Below, one piece after another: positions 1 to 8,942 of a DNA stretch of 64,000 nucleotides; the first letter of the stretch is position 1, and each line of letters starts with the position of its first letter. A model generated the notes under the pieces. It had not been told where the DNA came from, made no database searches, and saw only the letters and a list, made by a program, of their open reading frames with translations. Source of the stretch: Phaeacidiphilus oryzae TH49 (lineage in GTDB: Bacteria; Actinomycetota; Actinomycetes; Streptomycetales; Streptomycetaceae); NCBI RefSeq assembly GCF_000744815.1, contig NZ_JQMQ01000005.1:2922055-2986054 (forward strand). The letters run 5' to 3'. The position numbers and the translations under genes are program-made.

Positions 1-597
<597 letters not shown>

Positions 598-637
598 GCG
601 CTGCCGGGCGGGTGCGGGTGCGGGTGAGTGGTGGGCT

Positions 638-752
638 GGGCGCGCAGTTCCCCGCGCCCCTGATCTCGCGCCTTCGGCGCTGAAATCCGGGGCGCCCGGG
701 ATTTGCGGCCCGAAGGGCCAGGCACATCAGGGGCGCGGGGAACTGCGCGCCC
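638..752. repeat. Intergenic inverted repeat, copy 1 of the GGGGCGCGGGGAACTGCGCG family
   Basis: Two perfect 27-base inverted arms (638-664 and 726-752) flank a 61-base centre in the gap between the class I fumarase and fumC. The arm core GGGGCGCGGGGAACTGCGCG recurs at about 6420, 16070 and 60840. It could fold as a terminator for the upstream gene, but its recurrence marks it as a dispersed chromosomal repeat. Confidence 0.8.
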
Positions 753-815
753 GGCCGCTACGGCGCGACTCCCGCCGCGGGAACAAAACCCGCTGCCCAC
801 CCCGCTGTGCGAAGC

Positions 816-2201
816 ATGAGCGAGTACCGCGTAGAGCATGACTCGATGGGCGAGATCCGCGTCCCGGCGGAAGCGAAATGGCGTGCGCAGACCCAGCGCG
901 CCGTCGAGAACTTCCCGATCTCCGGGCGACCGCTCGACCCCGCCCACATCCAGGCCCTGGCCCGGATCAAGGCCGCCGCCGCCAAGGTGAACGCCGAGCT
1001 CGGCGTGGTGGACGCGGACACCGCCGAGGCCATCGCGGAGGCCGCCGGCGAGATCGTCGCCGGCCGCTGGCACGACCAGTTCCCGATCGACGTCTTCCAG
1101 ACCGGCTCCGGCACCTCGTCCAACATGAACGCCAACGAGGTGATCGCCACCCTGGCCGCCGAGCGCCTCCACCGCCCGGTGCACCCGAACGACGAGGTCA
1201 ACGCCAGCCAGTCGTCCAACGACGTCTTCCCGTCCTCGATCCACATCGCCGCGGCGACCGCCGTCACCGAGGACCTGATCCCCGCCCTGCGCCACCTCTC
1301 CGCCGCCTTCGACCGCAGGTCGGTGGTCTTCGCGGACGTGGTCAAGTCGGGCCGCACCCATCTGATGGACGCCACCCCGGTCACCCTCGGCCAGGAGTTC
1401 GGCGGGTACGCCGCGCAGGTCGCGCTCGGCATCGAGCGGCTGGAGTCCGCGCTGCCGCGGGTCGCCGAACTCCCGCTCGGCGGAACGGCGGTGGGCACCG
1501 GCATCAACACCCCGCCCGGCTTCGCCGCCAAGGTGATCGCCGAGGTCTCCCGGGCGACCGGGATCGAGTTCACCGAGGCCCGCAACCACTTCGAGGCGCA
1601 GGGCGCCCGGGACGCGCTGGTGGAGCTGAGCGGCCAGCTGCGTACCATCGCGGTCGGCTTCCTGAAGATCGCCAACGACCTCCGCTGGATGGGCTCGGGG
1701 CCGCGCACCGGCCTCGGCGAGATCAACCTGCCCGACCTCCAGCCCGGCTCCTCGATCATGCCGGGGAAGGTCAACCCGGTACTCCCGGAGGCGACCGCGA
1801 TGGTCGCCGCGCAGGTGATCGGGAACGACGCGACCATCGCCACCGGCGGGGCCAGCGGCAGCTTCGAACTGAACGTGATGATGCCGGTGATCGCCCGCAA
1901 CCTGCTGGAGTCGGTCCGGCTGCTGGCCAACGTGGCCAGGCTGCTGGCGGACCGGACGGTGGACGGGATCACCGCGAACGAGGAACGGCTGCGCGAGTAC
2001 GCGGAGTCCTCGCCCTCGATCGTCACGCCGCTCAACCGCTACCTCGGCTACGAGGAGGCCGCGAAGATCGCCAAGCAGGCGCTGGCCGAGCGCAGGACGA
2101 TCCGCGAGGTCGTGGTGGAGCGCGGTCACGTCGAGTCCGGCCGGATCTCCGAGGCGGACCTGGACCGGGTCCTGGACGTCCTGTCGATGACGTCCCCCTG
2201 A
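816..2201 (+). CDS. fumC: Fumarate hydratase, class II
   Basis: Iron-independent fumarase of the aspartase/fumarase superfamily (about 461 residues), interconverting fumarate and malate. Visible signatures are [13 protein letters not shown], the [13 protein letters not shown] substrate-site stretch, [17 protein letters not shown], and the family signature [12 protein letters not shown] near residue 308. The ATG at 816 is preferred to the in-frame GTG at 807 because homologues begin close to it; neither has a clear ribosome site. The gene lies 218 bases after the class I fumarase, separated by an inverted repeat, so it probably has its own promoter. Having both fumarases lets TCA flux continue when oxidants damage the Fe-S enzyme. 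Confidence 0.96.
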   Translation: MSEYRVEHDSMGEIRVPAEAKWRAQTQRAVENFPISGRPLDPAHIQALARIKAAAAKVNAELGVVDADTAEAIAEAAGEIVAGRWHDQFPIDVFQTGSGTSSNMNANEVIATLAAERLHRPVHPNDEVNASQSSNDVFPSSIHIAAATAVTEDLIPALRHLSAAFDRRSVVFADVVKSGRTHLMDATPVTLGQEFGGYAAQVALGIERLESALPRVAELPLGGTAVGTGINTPPGFAAKVIAEVSRATGIEFTEARNHFEAQGARDALVELSGQLRTIAVGFLKIANDLRWMGSGPRTGLGEINLPDLQPGSSIMPGKVNPVLPEATAMVAAQVIGNDATIATGGASGSFELNVMMPVIARNLLESVRLLANVARLLADRTVDGITANEERLREYAESSPSIVTPLNRYLGYEEAAKIAKQALAERRTIREVVVERGHVESGRISEADLDRVLDVLSMTSP

Positions 2202-2211
2202 GCCGGGCCGT

Positions 2212-2230
2212 GGCCCGCCGCCGGCGGGCC
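2212..2230 (+). terminator. GC-rich hairpin after fumC
   Basis: GGCCCGCCG (2212-2220) pairs with CGGCGGGCC (2222-2230), 10 bases after the fumC stop. It has no U-tract, as is usual for Streptomyces terminators. Confidence 0.5.
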
Positions 2231-2368
2231 GCGACCCCCGCTCAAGCGAGCCCACCCGGCGCGCGCGGAGGGTGAACGCGACCCCCGCGCCCTCACGCGC
2301 CCACCCCTGTCCCGCCCGGTGATCGCACGAACCGGGGAAAGCCGTCCCACCTCTCCTCCCTCCCCCCT

Positions 2369-3127
2369 ATGCTCGAAACCGGTCGACATTCCAATCAGTC
2401 CCAGCCCACCACTGGCGAAAGGTGCGGCCAGGTCGTGACCACCGCAGACACCGCCCTCGCGGCCCCCGCTCGCGCCCCCGACGCGCCCTTCGACTCGATC
2501 GGGCCCCGCTACGACCGGGCGTACCCGGACCGCAAGGGCCAACTGGACGCTGGCGCCTGGCTGTTGGAGCGGCTCCCCGCGGGTTCCCGGGTGCTGGACC
2601 TCGGCTGCGGCAGCGGACTGCCGACCGCCCGGCAGCTCTCCGCCGGCGGACTGCGGGTCACCGGCGTCGACATCGCCGGCGGCATGCTCAGCCTGGCCCG
2701 CGAGCGCGTCCCCTCGGCCGGCTTCCACCGCCTGGACCTCCGCCAGGTCGGCACCGCCGAGGCGCTCGCCGCCGGCGCCCCGCCCGAGCTCGGCCCGGAC
2801 GCCCGGCACGGCTTCGACGCGGTCGCCGCCTTCTTCAGCCTGATGCTGCTGCCCAGGGCCGAGATCCCGGCGGTGCTGCGGCGGATCCGCGGCCTGCTGG
2901 CGCCCGGCGGGCTGCTCGTCCTCGGCATGGTGGAGGCCGATGTGGACGACTACTCGCTGCCGTTCCTCGGCCGGGAGATCCGCGTCTCCGGCTATCTCCG
3001 GGAGGAGCTGGCGGCCCTCCTCACCGCCCACGGCTTCCGGGTCGAGCACCAGGCCGTCTACCCGTACGCCCCGGCGAGCACCGAGGTGCCCCCGGAGGAG
3101 CAGCTCTACTACCACTGCCGGACCTGA
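2369..3127 (+). CDS. Class I SAM-dependent methyltransferase
   Basis: A 252-residue Rossmann-fold methyltransferase of the Methyltransf_11/25 type. Motif I, VLDLGCGSGLPTA, lies near residue 75, motif II (VTGVDIAGGML) follows, and a hydrophobic post-motif region (FDAVAAFFSLMLLP) is present. Substrate cannot be inferred. The ATG at 2369 has no ribosome site; a GTG at 2435 preceded by GAAAGG would give a 230-residue protein that keeps the whole fold and may be the true start. The following phosphatase gene starts about 38 bases downstream on the same strand, so the two may be cotranscribed. Confidence 0.8.
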   Translation: MLETGRHSNQSQPTTGERCGQVVTTADTALAAPARAPDAPFDSIGPRYDRAYPDRKGQLDAGAWLLERLPAGSRVLDLGCGSGLPTARQLSAGGLRVTGVDIAGGMLSLARERVPSAGFHRLDLRQVGTAEALAAGAPPELGPDARHGFDAVAAFFSLMLLPRAEIPAVLRRIRGLLAPGGLLVLGMVEADVDDYSLPFLGREIRVSGYLREELAALLTAHGFRVEHQAVYPYAPASTEVPPEEQLYYHCRT

Positions 3128-3164
3128 CGACGCGCGCGGCCGCAGCGCGAGGACGGGCATCGCT

Positions 3165-4985
3165 GTGCACATCCACGAAGGACTGAGCGAGCGGAGCGAC
3201 GGAACCCCCCTGCCCGGACCGCGTGCGGCCGCGGGCGCCCGGCAGTCCCCCGCCCGCACCCTGACGGAGCCTCAACTCCAGGACCGCATACGGTACTTGG
3301 ACCGCGCGACCAGACGGATCCACAACGCCCTGGACCTGGACGACACCCTCCACGGGCTGTGCCGGGCCGCGGTCCCCTCGCTGTCCGACGGCATCCTGGT
3401 GCACCTCCGCGAGCCCACCCCGCTCCACGAGCCCCCCGCCGGCAGCACCGCTCCCCCCGTCCCGCTGCGGCTGCGCCGGGTGGACACCGCCCCCGGCGGT
3501 CCGCCCGGGGCCGGCCCCGCCGAGTGGGCCCCGCGGGAGTGCCGCCCCCGGCGCGGCGGCCCGCTGGACACCGCCCTCCGCCGCTCCCGCACCCTCGGCC
3601 CGGTGGTCATCGGCCGCTCCGGTTCGCCACCGGTGCTCGCCCTCCTCGACGAGCTGTACGGGGCGGAGAGCGCCGAGCGGCTGCCGGCCGGCACCTCGGT
3701 GGTGGCCGTCCCGCTGCGCGGGCGGTCGACCGTCCTCGGGCTGCTGGTCCTGCTGCGCTGGCCGGGCAGCCCGCCGTTCGAGCAGCTGGACCTGCTCACC
3801 GCCGGCCACCTGGCCACCGTGGCCGCGCTCGGCGTGGACACCGCCGTCCGGTACGGCGCCGAGGCGCAGATCGCCGACGAGCTGCAGCGGAACATGCTGC
3901 CGGCCGGCCTGCCCGAGCCGGCGGGCGTCCGGCTGGCGCACCGCTACCTGGCCGCCGGGCAGACCGCCCATGTCGGCGGCGACTGGTACGACGCGATCCC
4001 GCTGCCCGGCAACCGGGTGGCGCTGGTGATCGGCGACGTGATGGGGCACTCCATCACCTCGGCCGCGATCATGGGCCAGCTGCGCACCACCGTGCAGACC
4101 CTGGCCGGCCTCGACCTCCCTCCGCACGAGGTCCTCCACCACCTCGACGAGCAGGCCCAGCGCCTCGGCCACGAGCACATGGCGACCTGCGTCTACGCGG
4201 TCTACGACCCGATCGCCGGCCGGCTGGTGCTGGCCGAGGCGGGCCACGTGCCGCCGCTGCTGATCGCCCCGGACGGCCGGGCCGAGTACCTGGACCTGCC
4301 GCCGGGCGCGCCGATCGGCGTCGGCGGCGTCGCCTTCGAGTCGGTCGAGGTGCCGGCCCCGCCGGGGACCCGGCTCCTCCTCTACACCGACGGGCTGGTC
4401 GAGTCGCACACCCGGGACGTCCGGCTGGGCATGGAGCTGCTGGCGGAGGGGGTGGCCGCGGCCGACCCCGAGGCGGCCCCCGGCGAGGTCTGCGAGCGGG
4501 CCCTGTCCATCCTCGGCCCGGGCGACCGGGACGACGACATCGCGCTGCTGCTGGCCCACTGCGACGGCATACCGGCGGAGAACGTCGCCTACTGGTTCCT
4601 CGCCCCCGGCCCCGAGACGCCCGGCCGGGCCCGCCGGCTGGCCCGGCACGCGCTCCAGCGCTGGGGCCTCGACGAGCTGCGCGACTCCACCGAGCTGATG
4701 GTCTCCCTGGTGGTGACCAACGCCGTCCGGTACGCCACCCGCCCGCTGACGCTCCGCCTGGTGCGCACCGAGACCGGCGGCGCGGACTCCGCGTTCCAGC
4801 GCGGCGGCGGGGTGGTGCGCTGCGAGGTCGGCGACGACTCCCCGCAGCTGCCGCGGATGCGCAGGCCGGGGCCGGAGGACGAGGCCGGGCGCGGGCTCTA
4901 CCTGGTGAGCCGGATGGCGCAGCGCTGGGGGGCGACCCGGCTGAGCACCGGCAAGGTCGTCTGGTTCGAACAGCGGGTGGGCTGA
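3165..4985 (+). CDS. GAF - SpoIIE (PP2C) phosphatase - HATPase multidomain signalling protein
   Basis: A 606-residue cytoplasmic regulator. Residues about 25-230 look like a GAF-type sensor. Residues about 232-460 form a PPM/SpoIIE serine phosphatase with metal-site motifs GGDWYDA (270), GDVMGH (289), AGHVPP (358), YTDGLVES (406) and DDDIALL (455). Residues about 475-606 are an RsbW-like HATPase with MVSLVVTNAVRYA and a terminal GRGLYLVSRM glycine motif. Such proteins can both dephosphorylate an anti-anti-sigma protein and act as anti-sigma kinase. The GTG at 3165 was chosen because GAGGACGG lies about 8 bases upstream; the frame extends further 5' only by overlapping the methyltransferase. 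Partner sigma factor unknown. Confidence 0.88.
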   Translation: MHIHEGLSERSDGTPLPGPRAAAGARQSPARTLTEPQLQDRIRYLDRATRRIHNALDLDDTLHGLCRAAVPSLSDGILVHLREPTPLHEPPAGSTAPPVPLRLRRVDTAPGGPPGAGPAEWAPRECRPRRGGPLDTALRRSRTLGPVVIGRSGSPPVLALLDELYGAESAERLPAGTSVVAVPLRGRSTVLGLLVLLRWPGSPPFEQLDLLTAGHLATVAALGVDTAVRYGAEAQIADELQRNMLPAGLPEPAGVRLAHRYLAAGQTAHVGGDWYDAIPLPGNRVALVIGDVMGHSITSAAIMGQLRTTVQTLAGLDLPPHEVLHHLDEQAQRLGHEHMATCVYAVYDPIAGRLVLAEAGHVPPLLIAPDGRAEYLDLPPGAPIGVGGVAFESVEVPAPPGTRLLLYTDGLVESHTRDVRLGMELLAEGVAAADPEAAPGEVCERALSILGPGDRDDDIALLLAHCDGIPAENVAYWFLAPGPETPGRARRLARHALQRWGLDELRDSTELMVSLVVTNAVRYATRPLTLRLVRTETGGADSAFQRGGGVVRCEVGDDSPQLPRMRRPGPEDEAGRGLYLVSRMAQRWGATRLSTGKVVWFEQRVG

Positions 4986-5151
4986 TCCCGGGGCGCCGGG
5001 CCGCCAGGTCGCCGGGGCATTCGACGGTTCGTAACCTCCTCGTTCGTACCCGGACCTCCGGAGGCCTTACGGTGGGAGTCTCGCGCGGCAGCGTGGCCGT
5101 GGCGCACTCGCAATCCTCCGCCGCTGCACCAGACCTTCGGAGTCACCGCTC

Positions 5152-6363
5152 ATGCCCGTGGCGCTCCTCGCGCTCGCCCTGACCTCCTTCGCCATCGGAA
5201 CCACCGAATTCGCCGCGATGGGCCTGCTGCCGCAGATCGCGGGCGGTCTGCACGTCGGCATCCCGCAGGCCGGCTGGCTGATCTCGGCCTACGCCCTCGG
5301 CGTCGTCATCGGCGCCCCGCTGCTCACCGCGGCCGCCACCCGGCTGCCCCGGAAGACCGTGCTGATCGGGCTCTCCGCCCTCTTCGCCCTCGGCAACCTC
5401 CTCTGCGCGGTGTCGCCCAACTTCTGGTGCCTGGCCGGCGCCCGGCTGATCACCGGCCTGCCGCACGGCGCCTTCTTCGGCGCGGCCGCGGTGGCCGCCG
5501 CCGAACTGGCCGAGCCGCGGCTGCGCGCCCGCGCGGTGTCGGTCGTCTTCTCCGGCCTGACCGTGGCCAACATCGTCGGCGTACCGGCCGCCACGCTGCT
5601 CGGCCAGCACCTCGGCTGGCGGGCCACCATGCTGGTGGTCGTCGCGGTGGCCGTGCTCGGCACCCTTGCCATCGCCCGGCTGGTGCCCCAACTGCCGCAC
5701 CACCACAGCGGATCCGGCGGTGGCCTGCGCCGCGAGCTGGCCGCCTTCCGCAGCGGGCAGCTGTGGCTCGCGCTGGCCACCGTGGTCTTCGGCTGCGGCG
5801 GCTTCTTCGCCTGCTACTCGTACATCACCCCGCTGCTGACCGACGTCTCCGGCTTCTCGGCCGGCTCGGTGACGCTGATCCTCGCGCTGTACGGGGTGGG
5901 GATGACGCTCGGCAACGTCCTCGGCGGCTACCTGGCCGACCGGGCGCTGCGGCCGGGGCTGGTCGCCATGTTCGTGCTGCTGACCGGCTGCCTGGCGCTG
6001 TTCGCGGTGACCGCCCACGCGCAGTGGTCGGCGGCGGTGACCGTGGTCGCCCTGGGCGCGTTCGGCTTCGCCGTGGTGCCGCTCCTCCAGACGGTCGTGA
6101 TGCGCAACGCCGACAAGGCGCCGACGCTCGCCTCGGCGACCGTCCAGGGCGCGTTCAACCTGGCCAACGCGCAGGGCGCGTACCTGGGCGGCGCCGCGAT
6201 CGGCGCCGGCCTCGGCTGGACCTCGCCTCCCCTGGTGGGCTCCGCGCTGGCCGCGATCGGCCTGGCCCTGGCGATCGCCGCCTGGACCACCGACCGCGGG
6301 GCGTCCTCCCCCTCCCGCATCGTCACCACCAACGAGCCGGCCCGCGACCCCGCGAACGTCTGA
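5152..6363 (+). CDS. MFS exporter, AraJ/CmlR-like
   Basis: A 403-residue major facilitator superfamily protein with twelve predicted membrane segments. The N-terminus (IGTTEFAAMGLLPQIA) and the loop 2-3 region are typical of the DHA1 subfamily that includes AraJ and Streptomyces chloramphenicol-resistance exporters; the loop motif ADRALRP is also visible after segment 7. Likely proton-coupled export of a small molecule; substrate unknown. The ATG at 5152 follows GGAGTC. It is monocistronic, facing the oxyR gene end to end with a dispersed repeat in between. Confidence 0.85.
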   Translation: MPVALLALALTSFAIGTTEFAAMGLLPQIAGGLHVGIPQAGWLISAYALGVVIGAPLLTAAATRLPRKTVLIGLSALFALGNLLCAVSPNFWCLAGARLITGLPHGAFFGAAAVAAAELAEPRLRARAVSVVFSGLTVANIVGVPAATLLGQHLGWRATMLVVVAVAVLGTLAIARLVPQLPHHHSGSGGGLRRELAAFRSGQLWLALATVVFGCGGFFACYSYITPLLTDVSGFSAGSVTLILALYGVGMTLGNVLGGYLADRALRPGLVAMFVLLTGCLALFAVTAHAQWSAAVTVVALGAFGFAVVPLLQTVVMRNADKAPTLASATVQGAFNLANAQGAYLGGAAIGAGLGWTSPPLVGSALAAIGLALAIAAWTTDRGASSPSRIVTTNEPARDPANV

Positions 6364-6414
6364 CGCCCGCCTTGAGCCGAGCTGCGCCCCGGGGCGCAGC
6401 TCGGCAGGCGCATG

Positions 6415-6530
6415 TACGGGGCGCGGGGGGCTGCGCGGCCCGCGCGCAACGGCGACTGGGTGGCAAACCGGACTCCGCCGCCGCGTGCGGCGCCGCACGC
6501 GGCGGGCCGCGCAGTTCCCCGCGCCCGTTG
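6415..6530. repeat. Intergenic repeat, copy 2 (diverged)
   Basis: Between the MFS gene and oxyR (convergent). The left end GGGGCGCGGGGGGCTGCGCG and the right end CGCAGTTCCCCGCGCCC are inverted copies of the family core, flanking a GC-rich centre that itself contains inverted CCGCGTGCGGCGCCGCACGC. Probably doubles as the terminator of both genes. Confidence 0.65.
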
Positions 6531-6546
6531 TATTCGCCCTGCGGGC

Positions 6547-7548
6547 TCACGGCGTAGCCAGGTGGACCGGAAGGTCCGCCAGCGCGGCGCGGAGCGCGGT
6601 GGCGAACGCGTCGTACTCCGCCTCGCGCGCCGAGCCGCGGCGGTGCGCCAGGCCGACTCGGCGGCCCGGCGCCGGCGGCGCGAAGCGCGCGGCGGTCAGG
6701 CGGTCGCTGCGTCCCGCCTCCACCTCCAGCGCCGTGGCCGGCAGCAGCGTCACGCCCATCCCGCCGGCGACCAGCTGGACCAGCGTGGACAGCCCCGCGG
6801 CCGTGGTCGTCGAGGCGTCCGCGCCCACCTCGCGGCAGAGGTCGACGGCCTGGTCGCGCAGGCAGTGCCCCTCCTCGAGCAGCAGGACGTCGAGGTCCAG
6901 CAGGGCGTCCCTCGGCACGTCGGACCGCCCGGCGAGCGGATGGTCCGGCGGGGTGAGGAGGATGAAGTCCTCGTCGAAGAGCGGGATCTCCCGCGTCGGC
7001 GCCGATCCGCCGGAGGGCAGCGCGAGCAGCAGCAGGTCAAGCCGCCCCGCCCCGAGCCCGTCCAGAAGCGAGGAGGTCCGCTCCTCATGGACGTGGAGTT
7101 CGAGGTCCGGGTAGGTCCGCCGGACCATCCGCAGCACCGTCGGCAGCAGATACGGCGCCAGCGTCGGGATCACGCCGAGCTCCAGCGGCCCGGTGAACGG
7201 CCGGCGGGCGGCCTCCGCCTCCTCACCGATCGCCTGGAGCTCCCCCAGCACCCGGCGCGCGCGCTCGGCGACGCGTTCCCCCAGCGGCGTTATGACGACC
7301 CGTCGGGTGGTCCGCTCCACCAGTTGCGCCCCCAGCGACTCCTCCAGCGCCGAGACCGCTCCGGACAGCGCCGGCTGGCTGGTGCCGATGGCGGCCGCGG
7401 CGTCCCGGAAGTGCCGGTGCTCGGCGACCGCGGCCAGCGCCCTGAGCTGCGGGACGGTCGGCAGCCTGGGCGTACGGGAGGGGGTCCGGGCAGTCCGGGT
7501 GGTGCGGGCGGAGCGGGTGGTGCGGGCGGTACTGATAGCTGACTCCAA
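6547..7548 (-). CDS. oxyR: Hydrogen-peroxide sensor OxyR, LysR family
   Basis: A LysR regulator of 333 residues: an N-terminal winged helix-turn-helix (about residues 30-90, with FRDAAAAIGTSQPALSGAVSALE) and a C-terminal sensing domain. The redox motif GHCLRDQAVDLC holds two cysteines (about 229 and 238) spaced exactly like C199 and C208 of E. coli OxyR, so this is a true OxyR rather than a generic LysR. It is divergent from ahpC. The only start in frame before the DNA-binding domain is a TTG at 7548; a near-consensus -10 TAGAAT (7566-7561, minus) sits only 12 bases upstream, implying a very short leader. The N-terminus carries an odd threonine/arginine-rich repeat (TTRSARTTRTART). Confidence 0.93.
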   Translation of the reverse strand: MESAISTARTTRSARTTRTARTPSRTPRLPTVPQLRALAAVAEHRHFRDAAAAIGTSQPALSGAVSALEESLGAQLVERTTRRVVITPLGERVAERARRVLGELQAIGEEAEAARRPFTGPLELGVIPTLAPYLLPTVLRMVRRTYPDLELHVHEERTSSLLDGLGAGRLDLLLLALPSGGSAPTREIPLFDEDFILLTPPDHPLAGRSDVPRDALLDLDVLLLEEGHCLRDQAVDLCREVGADASTTTAAGLSTLVQLVAGGMGVTLLPATALEVEAGRSDRLTAARFAPPAPGRRVGLAHRRGSAREAEYDAFATALRAALADLPVHLATP

Positions 7549-7757
7549 TCAACGGACGCGATTCTAGCCAGCCGATCGATCAGGATCGGATGGCGGACTC
7601 CGTTCCCCCCGCCCGCCGGTCCGGATTACACTCCGTCGGCACCCCTCGACCCGGTTGATCCGTTCGCCTTATCAACTGGAGCACAAAGACCTATTTCCCC
7701 TATCACTGCCCGTCAGGCATGCTGCTTGGAGATCCACAAGCACAAGGAGCGTCACGC
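7549..7757. promoter_or_regulatory. oxyR-ahpC divergent promoter region with LysR-type inverted repeat
   Basis: GTTGAT (7654-7659) and ATCAAC (7671-7676) form a perfect inverted repeat spaced by 11 bases. It immediately precedes and overlaps a possible -35 TTATCA (7669-7674), with a possible -10 TATTTC (7692-7697) after a 17-base spacer, directed at ahpC. The placement suits activation by oxidised OxyR. The oxyR -10 is the TAGAAT at 7566-7561. Confidence 0.5.
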
Positions 7758-8315
7758 ATGCTGACTGTTGGCGACCAGTTCCCCACCTGGAAGCTCATGG
7801 GCGTCGAGGGCCCCTCGGCGGACAAGCTGGAGCTCAAGGAGTTCTCCTCGGAGGACTACAAGGACAGCTGGAAGGTCGTCTTCTTCTGGCCGAAGGACTT
7901 CACCTTCGTCTGCCCGACCGAGATCGCTGCCTTCGGCCAGCTGAACGGCGAGTTCGAGGACCGCGACGCCAAGGTCCTGGGCGCCTCCGTCGACTCGGAG
8001 TTCGTCCACCACGCCTGGCGGCGGGACCACAAGGACCTGGCCGACCTGCCCTTCCCGATGCTGGCCGACTCGAAGCACGAGCTGGTCAAGGCCGCGGGCG
8101 TGGAGGGCGAGGACGGCTTCGCCCAGCGCGCGGTCTTCATCGTCGACCCGAACAACGAGATCCAGTTCACCATGGTGACCGCCGGCTCCGTCGGCCGTAA
8201 CCCCAAGGAGGTCCTGCGGGTGCTGGACGCCCTGCAGACCGACGAGCTGTGCCCGTGCAACTGGAGCAAGGGCGAGGAAACCCTCGACCCGGTCAAGCTC
8301 CTCGCGGGCGAGTGA
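7758..8315 (+). CDS. ahpC: Alkyl hydroperoxide reductase / peroxiredoxin
   Basis: A 185-residue 2-Cys peroxiredoxin of the actinobacterial AhpC type, reducing hydroperoxides and peroxynitrite. The peroxidatic cysteine is C52 in FTFVCPTE; resolving cysteines C165 and C167 sit in DELCPCNW, the double-cysteine arrangement seen in Mycobacterium AhpC, which is reduced by AhpD. The ATG at 7758 follows AAGGAG with good spacing; an upstream in-frame ATG at 7719 lacks one. It forms an operon with ahpD, 11 bases downstream, and is divergent from oxyR, its likely activator. Confidence 0.97.
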   Translation: MLTVGDQFPTWKLMGVEGPSADKLELKEFSSEDYKDSWKVVFFWPKDFTFVCPTEIAAFGQLNGEFEDRDAKVLGASVDSEFVHHAWRRDHKDLADLPFPMLADSKHELVKAAGVEGEDGFAQRAVFIVDPNNEIQFTMVTAGSVGRNPKEVLRVLDALQTDELCPCNWSKGEETLDPVKLLAGE

Positions 8316-8326
8316 GCTGATCCGCG

Positions 8327-8857
8327 ATGGCAGTCGATGAACTGAAGGCGGCCCTGCCGGACTTCGCCAAGGACCTCCGGCTCAACCTCAGCTCCGTGGT
8401 CGCCAACTCGGACCTCCCGGAGCAGCAGCTCTGGGGCACCGTGCTGGCCACCGCGATCGCCTCGCGCAGCGAGCGCGTCCTGGCGGAGCTGGAGCCGGAG
8501 GCGCGGAAGCACCTCTCGGACGAGGCGTACAACGCCGCCAAGAGCGCCGCCGCGATCATGGCGATGAACAACGTCTACTACCGCACCCTGCATCTCCTCT
8601 CCGACAAGGAGTACGGGAACCTGCGGGCCGGTCTGCGGATGAACGTCATCGGCAACCCGGGCGTGGAGAAGGTGGACTTCGAGCTGTGGTCGCTCGCCGT
8701 CTCCGCGATCAACGGCTGCGGCCAGTGCCTTGACTCCCACGAGCAGGTGCTCCGCAAGGCGGGCGTGGCCCGCGAGACCGTCCAGGCCGCGGTGAAGATC
8801 GCCGCGGTGATCCAGGCGGTCGGCGTCACCCTCGAGTCCGAGGCGCGCCTGGCGTAA
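8327..8857 (+). CDS. ahpD: Alkyl hydroperoxidase AhpD
   Basis: A 176-residue all-helical carboxymuconolactone-decarboxylase-fold protein. The CGQCLDSHE motif (C131 and C134) is the redox pair that passes electrons to AhpC; the following His and the upstream Glu are the proton-relay positions of the family. Length and motif positions match mycobacterial AhpD. It follows ahpC by 11 bases in the same operon and ends at a very strong hairpin. Confidence 0.97.
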   Translation: MAVDELKAALPDFAKDLRLNLSSVVANSDLPEQQLWGTVLATAIASRSERVLAELEPEARKHLSDEAYNAAKSAAAIMAMNNVYYRTLHLLSDKEYGNLRAGLRMNVIGNPGVEKVDFELWSLAVSAINGCGQCLDSHEQVLRKAGVARETVQAAVKIAAVIQAVGVTLESEARLA

Positions 8858-8870
8858 CGCCCGGAGCGCG

Positions 8871-8941
8871 ACGGCGCCGCCCCCGGCAGCGGAGAACGGG
8901 TAGCAGCAGCAACCCTTCACCGCCGCCGGGGGCGGCGCCGT
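8871..8941. terminator. Strong bidirectional terminator between ahpD and the AI-2E permease
   Basis: A perfect 17-base inverted repeat (8871-8887 with 8925-8941) lies between the convergent stops at 8857 and 8943. The 37-base loop contains a second small hairpin, GGGT...ACCC. Confidence 0.85.
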
Positions 8942-8942
8942 C

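Noticed and set aside
3021-4649. Long minus-strand open frame opposite the phosphatase gene
   Set aside because: GC shadow with biased composition; the plus-strand frame has clear domains.
8871-8941. Long perfect inverted repeat as an attachment or mobile-element end
   Set aside because: Sits exactly between convergent stops with a hairpin loop; a terminator explains it.
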